Shown in pieces: positions 15,180 to 23,596 of a stretch of 40,301 nt of DNA. Origin of the DNA: a virus; the IMG/VR virus record IMGVR_UViG_3300044815_000101, positions 1-40,301 of that record, one strand, 5' to 3'. A program made the position numbers and the translations under genes. A model generated the notes under the pieces. The model was given only the letters and a program-made list of their open reading frames with translations, was not told the DNA's origin and ran no database searches. The stretch's first letter is position 1; the number at the start of each line of letters is the position of its first letter.

Positions 15180-15892
15180 TGGCGCGCGCGCGGATCAAGA
15201 CCGCTCGCAACCCGAACCACCCCTACAAGTCCGTCATCTCCGACCGTCCCGGCCGAGGCAAGAACGGCGTCGACCTCATCGACATCGGCGCACCCCCCAT
15301 CCCCCGCTACGGCCTCATCTACATCACCAACCTCGAAGCCGCCCAGATCGCCGAGCACATCGGTTGGATCGACGGCGAGATCGTCCGCGAGAAACTCGCC
15401 GAGCTCGAGGCCGACAACCGCGCACTCCGCGCCCAACAGGCAGCACTGCCCCTCGCAATCAACGAGGCCACCGAAAGGTTCAAAGATGGACTCCTCGCTA
15501 CTGCTGGCGCTGTCGCTGCCGGTTACAACGCTGCTCTTGGGGCTGTTCCTGTGGCTGATCCTGGCGATGTTCCTGCGTGGGCAGCAGCAGTACCAGCAGC
15601 AGCAGAACTTGACTCTGGCCGCAGCGCTGAAGACCTCGCTCTCATCGATGACGGACACGGCGGAGACGCTGAAGACGATATCGGAGGACAACCGGTCGGC
15701 GACGGTGGCGCTGCTGACGGCGGCACGGGAGTCGACGACCCTGCAGATGCAGGCACAGCAGAGCCTGATGACGGCGGGGCACCAGCAGCTGCAGTCGATG
15801 GCGGTGCAGCAGAACCGGCAGCACGAAGCGACGGAGCGGTCGATCACCCGCCAGCACGAATCACTGACATCGCTGCTGACTACAACGATTAG
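15179..15892 (+). CDS. Hypothetical protein whose C-terminal part overprints the next gene
   Basis: This 237-residue frame starts with GTG at 15179. Residues 1-103 use typical codons and read like a compact domain ending in a coiled coil (IVREKLAELEADNRALRAQQ). Residues 104-237 overlap the next gene in another frame and become Ala/Gly/Asp-rich with many GCT and CCT codons, a bias unlike the rest of the window. There is no earlier in-frame stop, so if the N-terminal part is real the overlap is real. The tail may be unselected or a genuine overprinted disordered region. Confidence 0.65.
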   Translation: MARARIKTARNPNHPYKSVISDRPGRGKNGVDLIDIGAPPIPRYGLIYITNLEAAQIAEHIGWIDGEIVREKLAELEADNRALRAQQAALPLAINEATERFKDGLLATAGAVAAGYNAALGAVPVADPGDVPAWAAAVPAAAELDSGRSAEDLALIDDGHGGDAEDDIGGQPVGDGGAADGGTGVDDPADAGTAEPDDGGAPAAAVDGGAAEPAARSDGAVDHPPARITDIAADYND

Positions 15893-16109
15893 GCTCCTCG
15901 GCACCAAGGACCCCATCTCGTACACGCAGGTCGCCAACGCCGAACGCACCCCCGACGGCGGCACCGAGCCGTATGCTACAGGTGACGACCTCGAGGTGCA
16001 GCGACGGCAGCAGCTCGTCGACGAGCTGTTCAGCGGATACACACCGGTAGGAGACACAGATGCAGGCTTCAGATCCGATCTCGGCGATTTTGGACTCGAC
16101 CAGAACTGA
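15486..16109 (+). CDS. Membrane-anchored coiled-coil protein overlapping two neighbours
   Basis: This 207-residue protein starts at an ATG within the previous gene, preceded by ccgaaaggttcaaag, a good SD. Residues 3-30 form a strong transmembrane helix (LLLALSLPVTTLLLGLFLW), followed by QQQQYQQQQ-type and Ser/Thr/Gln-rich coiled coil to about residue 140, then a short globular tail. The codons favour G-ending CTG, TCG and ACG in the overlap. It overlaps the previous frame by 407 bp and the portal gene by 50 bp. A membrane protein at this site of a morphogenesis operon is unusual. Confidence 0.75.
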   Translation: MDSSLLLALSLPVTTLLLGLFLWLILAMFLRGQQQYQQQQNLTLAAALKTSLSSMTDTAETLKTISEDNRSATVALLTAARESTTLQMQAQQSLMTAGHQQLQSMAVQQNRQHEATERSITRQHESLTSLLTTTIRLLGTKDPISYTQVANAERTPDGGTEPYATGDDLEVQRRQQLVDELFSGYTPVGDTDAGFRSDLGDFGLDQN

Positions 16110-18225
16110 GTCCTTCACCCGCATCCCCACCGCCCCGACCGGCAGCACCGACCCGAACCAGATGACCCCCGCGCAGCTGCGCGCCTTCGCCGACAGCCCC
16201 GCCGGGCAGTCCCTCATCGCCTTCGTCAGCAGCCAGCTCACCAAGGCGCAGAACGCCCGCCAGCAGTACGAGCGCGGCTGGTACAAGTGCCTCGACATGT
16301 ACCGCGGCGAGCACTACACGCGGTGGATGCCGAACCAGCGCCGCATGGGCCGCGTCGTCGCCCCCGACTGGGACCGCCAGCCCGTCATGAACATCATCCG
16401 CCCCATCATCCGCACCGAGGTCGCGAAGACCACCAGCCAGCAGCCCAACGCCTCCGTCAGCCCCGCCACCAACGACGAGGAGGACATCCAGATGGCGCAG
16501 GCCGGCGAGTCCGCGTGGCGCTACCAGTACGACCAGACCCACTTCCACACCGAGGTGTTCCAGCCTGCCGAGTTCTGGCGCGCCACCACCGGCAACGGGT
16601 TCATCAAGACGTCGATGGACTTCTCCGAGATCGACCGCGTATCCACTGACGCCGCCCACAAGCAGCTCACCGCCCAGTACCCCGGTGCGGAGGCGTTCAT
16701 TCAGAAGCGCGCCGTCTACGGCGTCATCAAGCATGAGATGGTCACCCCGTTCCACCTGTACGTCTCCAACATGGAGGAGCCGAGCCTGCAGAAGCAGCAG
16801 TGGGTGATGCACGTGCAGCCGAAGCCGCTCGAGACGGCGCGCCGCCAGTTCAAGGGGTACGTCCCCGAGGACTGGACGCCTTCCATGGTCAACGCCGCAT
16901 CGATCCTCGACGTGTCGCGGCTCGGCGACAAGTCGGGCAGCGTCCACAACGCCGACCATGTCCTCATCAAGGAGGCGTGGATCAAGCCCGGTGTGCACTC
17001 CGCGCTCCCGCAGGGTGGCCTCGTCACGATCGTCGGCGACCAGATCGTCTACCTCTGCAAGGACGGCATCCCCTACGCGCACGGCGAGTTCCCCTTCGCC
17101 CACCTCACCGGCATCAGCACCGGGCTGTTCTACCGCGAGTCGGTCATCCGCGACCTCATCTCCCCCCAGCAGGAGCTCAACCTCACCTACGCGCAGATCA
17201 TCAAGGCGAAGAACCTCGCCTCCAAGCCGCAGATGTTCTACCAGGCCGGTGCGCTCACACCGTCGCGGATCACCTCCAAGCCGGGCCTGTACATCGAGGT
17301 CATCCAGGGCTTCGACTTCCCGAAGCCCGTGCCCATGCAGGACCTCCCCGGGTATGTGCAGTCGCTGCCGGCGCAGCTGCGCGCCATCATGGAGGACATC
17401 TCCGGCCAGCACGACGTGTCCCGCGGCGAGTCCCCCACCTCCGGCGCGTCAGCGACCATGATCGCCTACCTCGGCGAGCGCGACGACTCCTACCTCTCCG
17501 AGGTGTTCAAGGGCATCGAGGCCGCCGTCGAGACGTGCGCCCGCCAGTTCCTGTCACTCGCGGTGCAGTACTGGGACGAGCCGCGGCTCGTCAAGATCGT
17601 CGGCAACGAGGCCGGGCAGGACGCGAAGATGCTCAAGGGCGCCGACATCGGCTCCGGCACCGACATCCGCGTCGAGGCCGGCTCCGCACTGCCTATCTCC
17701 AAAGCCGCGCGCATCGCCCTCATCACCGAGTGGATGAAGCTGGGGTTCATCACCGTCGACCAGGGCTTCAAGGCCCTGCAGATGGGCATGGTCGACCAGC
17801 TGCTGAACACCATCCGCCAGGATGAGGCGCAGGCGCAGCGCGAGAACATCCGCATGAAGGACATCGACCCGGTGCAGCTGCAGATGCACCAGCTCGAGGC
17901 GCAGATGAACGCGCTGCAGCCGCAGATCGACCCGATGACGGGCCAGCCCGCCCAGCAGCCGCCCCTGTTCCCCGTCAACGAGTTCGACAACCACGCCGTC
18001 CACATGGAGGTGCACGGCCGGTTCATGAAGTCGCAGTCGTACGAGACGATGGCGCCGGAGCAGCAGGAGGTCTACCTCGAGCACTGGCGCGCCCACCGGG
18101 CCATGGTGCAGCAGCAGGCCATGCAGCAGGTCCTCGGCGGCATGCCGCCCGAGGGCGGCAGCCCCACCGCCGAACCCGGCGCCCAGCAGAACGTCCCCGC
18201 CTTCGCGGGGGTACCCCAGCAGTAG
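16060..18225 (+). CDS. Portal protein (P22-like size)
   Basis: This 721-residue protein starts at ATG 16060 after gtaggagacacag, inside the previous gene. The pattern includes FVSSQLTKAQNARQQYERGWYKCLDMYRG near the N-terminus and WDRQPVMNIIRPIIRTEV, typical of large podovirus portals. Later come stem/crown features such as RDLISPQQELNLTYAQIIKAKN and GQHDVSRGESPTSGAS. The C-terminal 100 residues are Gln/Met/Pro-rich, like the barrel region of P22-type portals. It forms the dodecameric DNA channel. It is followed by a scaffold-like protein, as expected. Confidence 0.88.
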   Translation: MQASDPISAILDSTRTESFTRIPTAPTGSTDPNQMTPAQLRAFADSPAGQSLIAFVSSQLTKAQNARQQYERGWYKCLDMYRGEHYTRWMPNQRRMGRVVAPDWDRQPVMNIIRPIIRTEVAKTTSQQPNASVSPATNDEEDIQMAQAGESAWRYQYDQTHFHTEVFQPAEFWRATTGNGFIKTSMDFSEIDRVSTDAAHKQLTAQYPGAEAFIQKRAVYGVIKHEMVTPFHLYVSNMEEPSLQKQQWVMHVQPKPLETARRQFKGYVPEDWTPSMVNAASILDVSRLGDKSGSVHNADHVLIKEAWIKPGVHSALPQGGLVTIVGDQIVYLCKDGIPYAHGEFPFAHLTGISTGLFYRESVIRDLISPQQELNLTYAQIIKAKNLASKPQMFYQAGALTPSRITSKPGLYIEVIQGFDFPKPVPMQDLPGYVQSLPAQLRAIMEDISGQHDVSRGESPTSGASATMIAYLGERDDSYLSEVFKGIEAAVETCARQFLSLAVQYWDEPRLVKIVGNEAGQDAKMLKGADIGSGTDIRVEAGSALPISKAARIALITEWMKLGFITVDQGFKALQMGMVDQLLNTIRQDEAQAQRENIRMKDIDPVQLQMHQLEAQMNALQPQIDPMTGQPAQQPPLFPVNEFDNHAVHMEVHGRFMKSQSYETMAPEQQEVYLEHWRAHRAMVQQQAMQQVLGGMPPEGGSPTAEPGAQQNVPAFAGVPQQ

Positions 18226-18240
18226 ACGAGGAGCACGAAA

Positions 18241-19194
18241 ATGAGCATGACCGACCCCACCGCACCCCCTGCCGCGCCTGCCGAGCCGGTGCAGCAGCAG
18301 GAGCAGCCGCCCGTCGAGGAGCCGCCCGCGTACGTCCCGCCGACCGGCGACGAACCGTGGGCGAAGTACCTCGAGAACGTCCCCGAGGTGCTGCAGCCGG
18401 AGATCGTCGGCGCGTTCCGTGAGATGAGCAGCAGTGCCGACACCCGCATCGCCGCGCTCACCCCGTACCAGCAGCTCGCGGAGGCCGGCGTCGACCCGGC
18501 GGCCGCGCAGCTCGCGGTGCAGTTCGCGGAGATGCTGTACGGGCAGGTCGACCCTGCGGACCCTGTCGCCGTGCACGCGTCGAAGCAGCGCCGCCTCGAG
18601 TTCTTCAACCAGTACAAGGGCATCCTCGAGGAGGCGGGCGTCCTCTCCCCCGCGGAGCAGCAGGCGGTCATCGCCGAGCAGCAGCGGCTCGCCGCGGAGC
18701 AGCAGGCGTTCGAGACGCCGGAGCAGAAGGAGATCCGCGAGCTCCGCGAGCGCTACGACATCCTCGCCGCCAGCCAGGGGCAGCTCACCCAGCTGCAGCT
18801 GCAGCAGTACGAGGCGCAGCAGACGCAGCAGCTCACCGAGGCGTACAAGGCGGACTGGCAGCAGGCGATCACCGCCAACGGGCAGGTGTCCAAGAAGGAG
18901 TTCGAGCTCATCTCCCTCCTCGCGCAGAACGACCCCGACGACAGCCCCGGCGTCATCGGGCGCGCCTACGCGCGGATGCTCGCCGACTACGGGCGCCTCC
19001 CCGACGCCGCCCCGGCCGCACCCGCTGTCGCCACCCCGCGGCCGCCCGTGCTGCAGCCCGGCGGCGCTGCCCCCGTCGAGGTGCCGACGGCGCAGCCGAT
19101 GCGCTTCGACGACCCAACCGGCCGCGGCAACCGCCAGCGCGCGGCACTCGAGGCGATCGCACTGCTCGGCCAGGAGGGCGCCCCTACCGCCTAG
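18241..19194 (+). CDS. Scaffolding protein candidate
   Basis: This 317-residue protein has a Pro/Gln/Glu-rich N-terminus and then long amphipathic helices (AEQQAVIAEQQRLAAEQQAFE, ELRERYDILAASQGQ) forming coiled coil. The tail is Pro/Ala-rich with a small helical end. This composition and its position between portal and major capsid are typical of phage scaffolding proteins, which direct prohead assembly. It starts at ATG 18241 after gacgaggagcacg; a second in-frame ATG at 18247 is possible. A terminator hairpin lies between it and the capsid gene. Confidence 0.8.
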   Translation: MSMTDPTAPPAAPAEPVQQQEQPPVEEPPAYVPPTGDEPWAKYLENVPEVLQPEIVGAFREMSSSADTRIAALTPYQQLAEAGVDPAAAQLAVQFAEMLYGQVDPADPVAVHASKQRRLEFFNQYKGILEEAGVLSPAEQQAVIAEQQRLAAEQQAFETPEQKEIRELRERYDILAASQGQLTQLQLQQYEAQQTQQLTEAYKADWQQAITANGQVSKKEFELISLLAQNDPDDSPGVIGRAYARMLADYGRLPDAAPAAPAVATPRPPVLQPGGAAPVEVPTAQPMRFDDPTGRGNRQRAALEAIALLGQEGAPTA

Positions 19195-19208
19195 ACCGCA
19201 GGAATGAT

Positions 19209-19235
19209 CGCCCCGTCTTTTGCACAGGCGGGGCG
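19209..19235 (+). terminator. Terminator between scaffold and capsid genes
   Basis: CGCCCCG (19209-19215) pairs with CGGGGCG (19229-19235), followed by ttctg. It would separate scaffold expression from the more strongly expressed capsid gene. Confidence 0.6.
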
Positions 19236-19250
19236 TTCTGCTGCTACCAT
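19220..19250 (+). promoter_or_regulatory. Possible capsid promoter
   Basis: TTGCAC (19220-19225) and TACCAT (19245-19250) are spaced by 19 bp. The -10 fits TANNNT but the spacing is long. The gap of about 75 nt to the capsid ATG leaves room for a leader. Confidence 0.35.
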
Positions 19251-19325
19251 CAGTCCCGAGTACAGCGCCCCGGCGTCAAGGCCATGCAGATTCCGAACCA
19301 CCCCCTTTTCCCCAAGGAGAATCCC

Positions 19326-20516
19326 ATGGCAACACAGACCACCGCCGCAGCAGACGCAGTCCTCAAGGTCAGCTACGGCAAGCTGCACGAGCAGCTCCGC
19401 GACGACGTCCCGCTCTGGAAGAACATCGAGCGCACCAGCGACCACCTCACCTCCGGCAACACGGAGGCCCAGTTCGCCATCAACACCCGCCGCAACCGCG
19501 GCATGGGCGCGCGCAACGAGATGGAAGACCTGCCGACGCCCGGCAACCAGAAGTACGCGCGCGCAAAGCTCTACCTGAAGAACTACTACGCCGGCATCAG
19601 CGTCTCCGGCCAGACGTTCGAGCAGGCCACCACGAACCCGCAGGCGTTCGTCGACGTCGTCGACCGCGAGGTCACCCGCGCCTACACGGACACCAAGATC
19701 GACATGAACCGTATGGCGTACGGCGACGGCTCCGGCGTGCTCGCCGCCGTCGACACCGCCGTCACCGGCGCCAACGTCGTCATCGACTCCACCCACTGGC
19801 TGCAGGAGGACGACGTCGTCGACATCGTCGACCTGTCGGCCCTGCCGACCGTCACCTACCTCTACCAGTCGATCACCATCGACGCCATCAACGAGGACAC
19901 CGAGACGGTCACCTTCAGCCAGTCGGTCACCGTCGCCGTCGGCGACATGATCGTCCGCCACGGCAACTACGGCGGCAAGGAGATCGAGGGCATCGACCTG
20001 CTCATCGGCACGCAGACGCTGCACGACATCAACCCCGCCACCAACTCGGTGTGGAAGTCGTACGTCAACAGCAGCGTCGGCGACCTCGAGCAGATCGACA
20101 TCCTCCGCGCGGTGCAGGGGGCGGCCCGCAAGGGCGGCAAGCCGACCCGCATCTTCACCGACTACGAGTCGTTCAACTCCTACTGGGACCTGTTCGCAGA
20201 CCAGCGCCGCTTCAACGACGGCAACCCTGACCGCGGAGGCCAGAATGTCGAGATGACGTTCAAGGCCGGCGCGCTCGGCAACCTGCCCATCACCCCGGAC
20301 TTCGACTGCCCCGCCGGCACGATGTTCATCGTCGACGAGAACGCGCTGGTTCTCAACCAGACGCACGACATCAAGTGGATGAACCGCGACGGCTCCATGT
20401 GGGCGCGGATCCCCGGCAAGGACGGTTACGCCGCGACGCTGTACTACTACGGCAACCTCGGCATCTACCGCCGCAACAGCTCCGCCAAGCTGGAAGGCAT
20501 CAACCCGCTCACCTAA
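19326..20516 (+). CDS. Major capsid protein (HK97-fold type)
   Basis: This 396-residue protein starts at ATG 19326 after ccaaggagaatccc. The layout fits podovirus capsid proteins: an N-terminal region LKVSYGKLHEQLRDDVPLWK, a central domain with QTFEQATTNPQAFVDVVDRE, and the C-terminal half with DIVDLSALPTVTY, IDLLIGTQTLHDIN and FDCPAGTMFIVDENALVL. This last motif resembles the A/P-domain strand that ends many phage capsid proteins. It has its own terminator and probably its own promoter. No decoration domain is fused. Confidence 0.85.
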   Translation: MATQTTAAADAVLKVSYGKLHEQLRDDVPLWKNIERTSDHLTSGNTEAQFAINTRRNRGMGARNEMEDLPTPGNQKYARAKLYLKNYYAGISVSGQTFEQATTNPQAFVDVVDREVTRAYTDTKIDMNRMAYGDGSGVLAAVDTAVTGANVVIDSTHWLQEDDVVDIVDLSALPTVTYLYQSITIDAINEDTETVTFSQSVTVAVGDMIVRHGNYGGKEIEGIDLLIGTQTLHDINPATNSVWKSYVNSSVGDLEQIDILRAVQGAARKGGKPTRIFTDYESFNSYWDLFADQRRFNDGNPDRGGQNVEMTFKAGALGNLPITPDFDCPAGTMFIVDENALVLNQTHDIKWMNRDGSMWARIPGKDGYAATLYYYGNLGIYRRNSSAKLEGINPLT

Positions 20517-20531
20517 GCGGCGACACGCGCC

Positions 20532-20584
20532 CCGAGGGGTCGTGCAGGCAGTATCCTCGTCTTACTGCCAGTGCGGCCCCTCGG
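20532..20584 (+). terminator. Long hairpin terminator after the capsid gene
   Basis: CCGAGGGG (20532-20539) pairs with CCCCTCGG (20577-20584), then TCGTGC with GTGCGG using wobbles, then GGCAGTA (20547-20553) with TACTGCC (20563-20569) around a 9-nt loop. A single A-A mismatch interrupts about 21 bp of stem. It lies 16 nt after the stop and is directly followed by the parS-like palindrome. Confidence 0.7.
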
Positions 20585-20585
20585 C

Positions 20586-20601
20586 CGTTTCACGTGAAAC
20601 A
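20586..20601. promoter_or_regulatory. Host-type parS site (ParB binding palindrome)
   Basis: The 16 bp CGTTTCACGTGAAACA match the bacterial parS consensus TGTTTCACGTGAAACA at 15 positions and contain the perfect 14-bp core GTTTCACGTGAAAC. That core is the actinobacterial ParB loading site. It is the only copy I see in the window. No parA or parB gene is visible, so host ParB would be the ligand. It lies between the capsid hairpin and the start-associated element of the next gene. Confidence 0.75.
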
Positions 20602-20604
20602 TCC

Positions 20605-20615
20605 CACTCGAAGGG
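20605..20615 (+). promoter_or_regulatory. Start-associated element CACTCGAAGGG
   Basis: It lies 7 nt before the ATG at 20623 and is identical over ten bases to the element before the primase-helicase. It supports that start over an in-frame upstream ATG at 20542. Confidence 0.6.
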
Positions 20616-20622
20616 CTACCGC

Positions 20623-21066
20623 ATGATCGACTTCTCCACCCTCGGCGAGGGCGACCTGCCCACCGAGGACGCACGCATACTCGCGCGGGAGATCCGCGAG
20701 CGCTGGCCCAGCCTCCGCCTGGTGCGCCTCAGCGACCGCGACCCCGAGTTCACCGAGCGCCGCCCCTACGCCGTCGTCGACACCGAGCCGATGGCCCTGC
20801 ACCGGATCATGAAGGTGCTGCCCCCGTCGCTGCTGAACAGCCGGCTCCTCGCCGAGCTCATCGACCAGCGCTCCCGCCAGTGGGGCGGGATGACCCCCGA
20901 CAGGTACTGGGCGCTCGAGAAGGCGAAATCCGATCTGAAGAAGCGGGAGCGCGAGGAGGCGCACGCCGCCAACACGGACCTGCTGCTGACAGCTTTCGCC
21001 TCACCCCTGCACCAGTTCCAGTACCATGACGGTGAGATGGACGACAGAGTCATCATCCGAAAGTAG
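20623..21066 (+). CDS. Head-associated hypothetical protein, 147 aa
   Basis: The start at 20623 follows CACTCGAAGGG. The sequence has an N-terminal helix (DARILAREIRERWPSLRLVRL), a mixed middle and a long charged helix (ALEKAKSDLKKREREEAHAA). No family is recognised. Position between major capsid and the head-tail adaptor suggests a head completion or minor capsid role. The next ATG lies 7 nt after its stop. Confidence 0.75.
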   Translation: MIDFSTLGEGDLPTEDARILAREIRERWPSLRLVRLSDRDPEFTERRPYAVVDTEPMALHRIMKVLPPSLLNSRLLAELIDQRSRQWGGMTPDRYWALEKAKSDLKKREREEAHAANTDLLLTAFASPLHQFQYHDGEMDDRVIIRK

Positions 21067-21073
21067 GTTCCCC

Positions 21074-21760
21074 ATGGCCGAGCTGTACACCCTCACAGGC
21101 ACCAACGTCGCCACCGAGGTGAAGGCGCAGTTCGGCGAGGAGGGCGACGTCCAGATCACCGACGCCCACGTGCTCCGGTGGATCAACCGCGGGCAGCGCG
21201 AGATCGCCGTCCGCACCCGGTTCCTGAAGTCGACCGTCACGAAGGACCTCGTCGCCGGAACCCCCACCTACGACCTCGGCGTCGACCGGCTCCTGCAGCT
21301 GGACTCCGTCTTCGTCAACGGGCTGCCGCTGAGCATGATGTCCGTGCAGGAGGCCGACAGCAGCATCCGCTACCTCGACCCGCAGGGCACCGCCAGCGGT
21401 TCGCAGCCGGAGGCCGGGTGGCTCGACAACGGCATCCTCAACCTCTACCCGAACCCGTCCGCCTCAGTCACCGGCGGGCTGCGCGTCAAGGTCATCGCCT
21501 ACCCCGCCGACCTCACCGCCATCGCGAACACCCTCACCATCCCCGACCGCCTGTTCAACCAGCTCGTCACCTACTGCCTCGCGCAGGCCCAGTACCTCGA
21601 CGCGAACCCCGAGCAGCACCAGCGCGACATCGCCGACTTCGAGCAGGGCCTCGCCCGCCAGTCGGAGATCCAGAACGCCGGCCTGTCCTCCGCGTTCCAG
21701 CAGATCCAGGGCGACCCCGATGACGGCATCTACTCCACCGGCGACGGGTACTTCGACTGA
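21074..21760 (+). CDS. Head-to-tail adaptor (short-tail type)
   Basis: This 228-residue protein has the pattern of podovirus adaptor or tail tubular A proteins: QITDAHVLRWINRGQREIAVRT near the N-terminus, then TYDLGVDRLLQLDSVFVNG, a beta region and YPADLTAIANTLTIPDRLFNQLVTYCLAQA. Such proteins form a ring under the portal and receive the tail nozzle. The ATG at 21074 has a weak SD (aagtaggttcc). It overlaps the nozzle gene by one base. Confidence 0.75.
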   Translation: MAELYTLTGTNVATEVKAQFGEEGDVQITDAHVLRWINRGQREIAVRTRFLKSTVTKDLVAGTPTYDLGVDRLLQLDSVFVNGLPLSMMSVQEADSSIRYLDPQGTASGSQPEAGWLDNGILNLYPNPSASVTGGLRVKVIAYPADLTAIANTLTIPDRLFNQLVTYCLAQAQYLDANPEQHQRDIADFEQGLARQSEIQNAGLSSAFQQIQGDPDDGIYSTGDGYFD

Positions 21761-23352
21761 TGGCCCGCAACTCGAAGCGCGCCCGCCGCCTCGGCCCCTT
21801 CACCGAGGGACTGGTGCAGCTGCTTGAGCCGTCCGCAATCTCCGACGCGGCACTCTCCGAGATCATCAACTTCGAGCAGGAGCTCGACGGTTCCCTGAAG
21901 AACCGGCCCGCGATCGTCTCCGACTCCGCCCTCCCCGACGCCGGCGCCGACAACACCCTCCTCGGCCCCGACTACTACACGGACACCTCCGGCAACACCT
22001 TCGCCGTCGTCACCGTCGGCACCACCACCCGCCTCTACAACATCGTCACGAAGGTGTGGACGCAAATCTGGGCGCACAAGGCATCCGGGTGGGTGCAGTA
22101 CGACAACAAGGTCGTCCTCATCTCCGAAACCGTCGTCGGCGGGTACTGGGAGGCCGGCGTATTCACCGCCACCCCGACGATGCCCCTCGGCAGCGACATC
22201 GTGTTCTTCAAGGAGCGGTTCTGGGCGTTCGGGGTCCGCGGAACCGCCAACGCCACCACCGTCTGGTTCTCCAACCTCACCGCCGCCGGCCCCCCCGCCA
22301 CCACCATCTACACCTGGTCGGCACTGGACTATTTCACCGTCTCCCAGGGCGACGGTGAGTGGGTGACCGGCATCATCGCCGGCGTCAACTCCCTCTACAT
22401 CTTCCGCAACGCCTCGGCGTGGAAGTTCTCCTACAACTCGACCCCGCTCGCCTCCGGCACCCTCTCCAACCTGTCGACGACGGTGGGGGCGGATAACAAG
22501 TGGTCGTTCTCCCGCTACGAGAACTACTACGTGGTGCTCTCCAACGGCACCCTGTACGAGATGATAAACGAGTACTTCTACCCGCTGAACGAGCTGAAGG
22601 TCAACTTCCAGCGCTCCGCCTACGTCGCCTCCCGCTCGATCGAGACGTGCCTGTCGATCTTCGGGGACCGTGCGATCGTCTGGTACTACGGCGCCATCTA
22701 CGTGTTCAACATGAAGCTCCGCGGGTGGACCAGATGGTTGACGACGACGACGAACGCTGCCCGGTTCCTGCAGATCCCGCAGACGGCGCTGCAGCGAGGT
22801 GAGCCGGCCGCGCTCGCAGTCACCGGCGGCACCGTCACCGCCCAGAAGGTCCTCTACCGGATCAAGGAGGGCACCGTCTCCGGCAACGGGGAGGAGATGT
22901 CGTGCATGATCCGCACGAAAGCGTACGACTTCGGGATCTCCGCGCTGAAGCGTCTGTTCTACTACGACGCCGAGGTGCGCACCTCGAGGGGTGTCGACTC
23001 GTTCGTGTTCCCCATCACCCTCCCGGCGGAGGACCCGGGGGTGACGTGGAACCAGATGACCCTCGCCTACTGGCCCACCAACTCCCCCGACATCGGCGAC
23101 CTGCTGCAGCTGCAGACATGGAACAGCCCCCTCTCGGCCGGCTCGATCACCTCGTTCGAGGACTCCGTCGACTTCCCCACCACGAACCCGCTGCAGCTGC
23201 TCATCAAGTTCATCCGCGGCGGTTTCGCGCGACGCTTCTACTTCGAGTTCTACATCTCCACCAACGGCAACGGGTCCACCAGCCCCGTCCGCATCTACAC
23301 CATCACGGTGTACGTTGGTGAGAAGGCGTACGCGGCAGCGAAGGTGTCCTAA
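21760..23352 (+). CDS. Tail nozzle/hub, P22 gp10 or T7 gp12-like beta-propeller
   Basis: This 530-residue, almost entirely beta-rich protein has repeated WxxF-type blades (WSFSRYENYYVVLSNGTLYE, DRAIVWYYGAIYVFNMKLRG). Early residues include ARRLGPFTEGLVQLLEPSAI and LKNRPAIVSDSA, the pattern of nozzle proteins where the first segment binds the adaptor ring. It plugs or extends the short tail. Position directly after the adaptor matches podoviruses. No catalytic depolymerase motif is visible. Confidence 0.75.
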   Translation: MARNSKRARRLGPFTEGLVQLLEPSAISDAALSEIINFEQELDGSLKNRPAIVSDSALPDAGADNTLLGPDYYTDTSGNTFAVVTVGTTTRLYNIVTKVWTQIWAHKASGWVQYDNKVVLISETVVGGYWEAGVFTATPTMPLGSDIVFFKERFWAFGVRGTANATTVWFSNLTAAGPPATTIYTWSALDYFTVSQGDGEWVTGIIAGVNSLYIFRNASAWKFSYNSTPLASGTLSNLSTTVGADNKWSFSRYENYYVVLSNGTLYEMINEYFYPLNELKVNFQRSAYVASRSIETCLSIFGDRAIVWYYGAIYVFNMKLRGWTRWLTTTTNAARFLQIPQTALQRGEPAALAVTGGTVTAQKVLYRIKEGTVSGNGEEMSCMIRTKAYDFGISALKRLFYYDAEVRTSRGVDSFVFPITLPAEDPGVTWNQMTLAYWPTNSPDIGDLLQLQTWNSPLSAGSITSFEDSVDFPTTNPLQLLIKFIRGGFARRFYFEFYISTNGNGSTSPVRIYTITVYVGEKAYAAAKVS

Positions 23353-23594
23353 TGGCAGGTGTCGAGCAGGATCCACTCCTCGGGGTGATCTCCACCAACC
23401 CGTTCGCCGTCGGCGCCCCGGTGTACGGGAACGGCACGATGCAGCCAACGCGTGGCCCGGTGGACATTTCGGGGTATCGTGAGCGTGATCTGAAACTACA
23501 GCGGCTCCGACAGCAAGCGAGGCAGGCGGCCACCGCGCAGATGATGAACCAAGTCCTCGGCACTGCCGGGGGTGGACTCCCCGGAAGGATCTGA
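23352..23594 (+). CDS. Small virion-region protein, 80 aa
   Basis: It overlaps the nozzle stop (TAATG). An N-terminal Gly/Pro-rich stretch is followed by a basic helix (RERDLKLQRLRQQARQAATAQ) and a Gly-rich tail. Its basic helix and position suggest an internal virion or tail accessory protein, but no homolog is recognised. It ends 2 nt before the next ATG. Confidence 0.65.
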   Translation: MAGVEQDPLLGVISTNPFAVGAPVYGNGTMQPTRGPVDISGYRERDLKLQRLRQQARQAATAQMMNQVLGTAGGGLPGRI

Positions 23595-23596
23595 CA

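Noticed and set aside
20542-20622. Upstream ATG for the gene starting at 20623
   Set aside because: It would translate through the hairpin and parS; the ATG at 20623 has the start-associated element.
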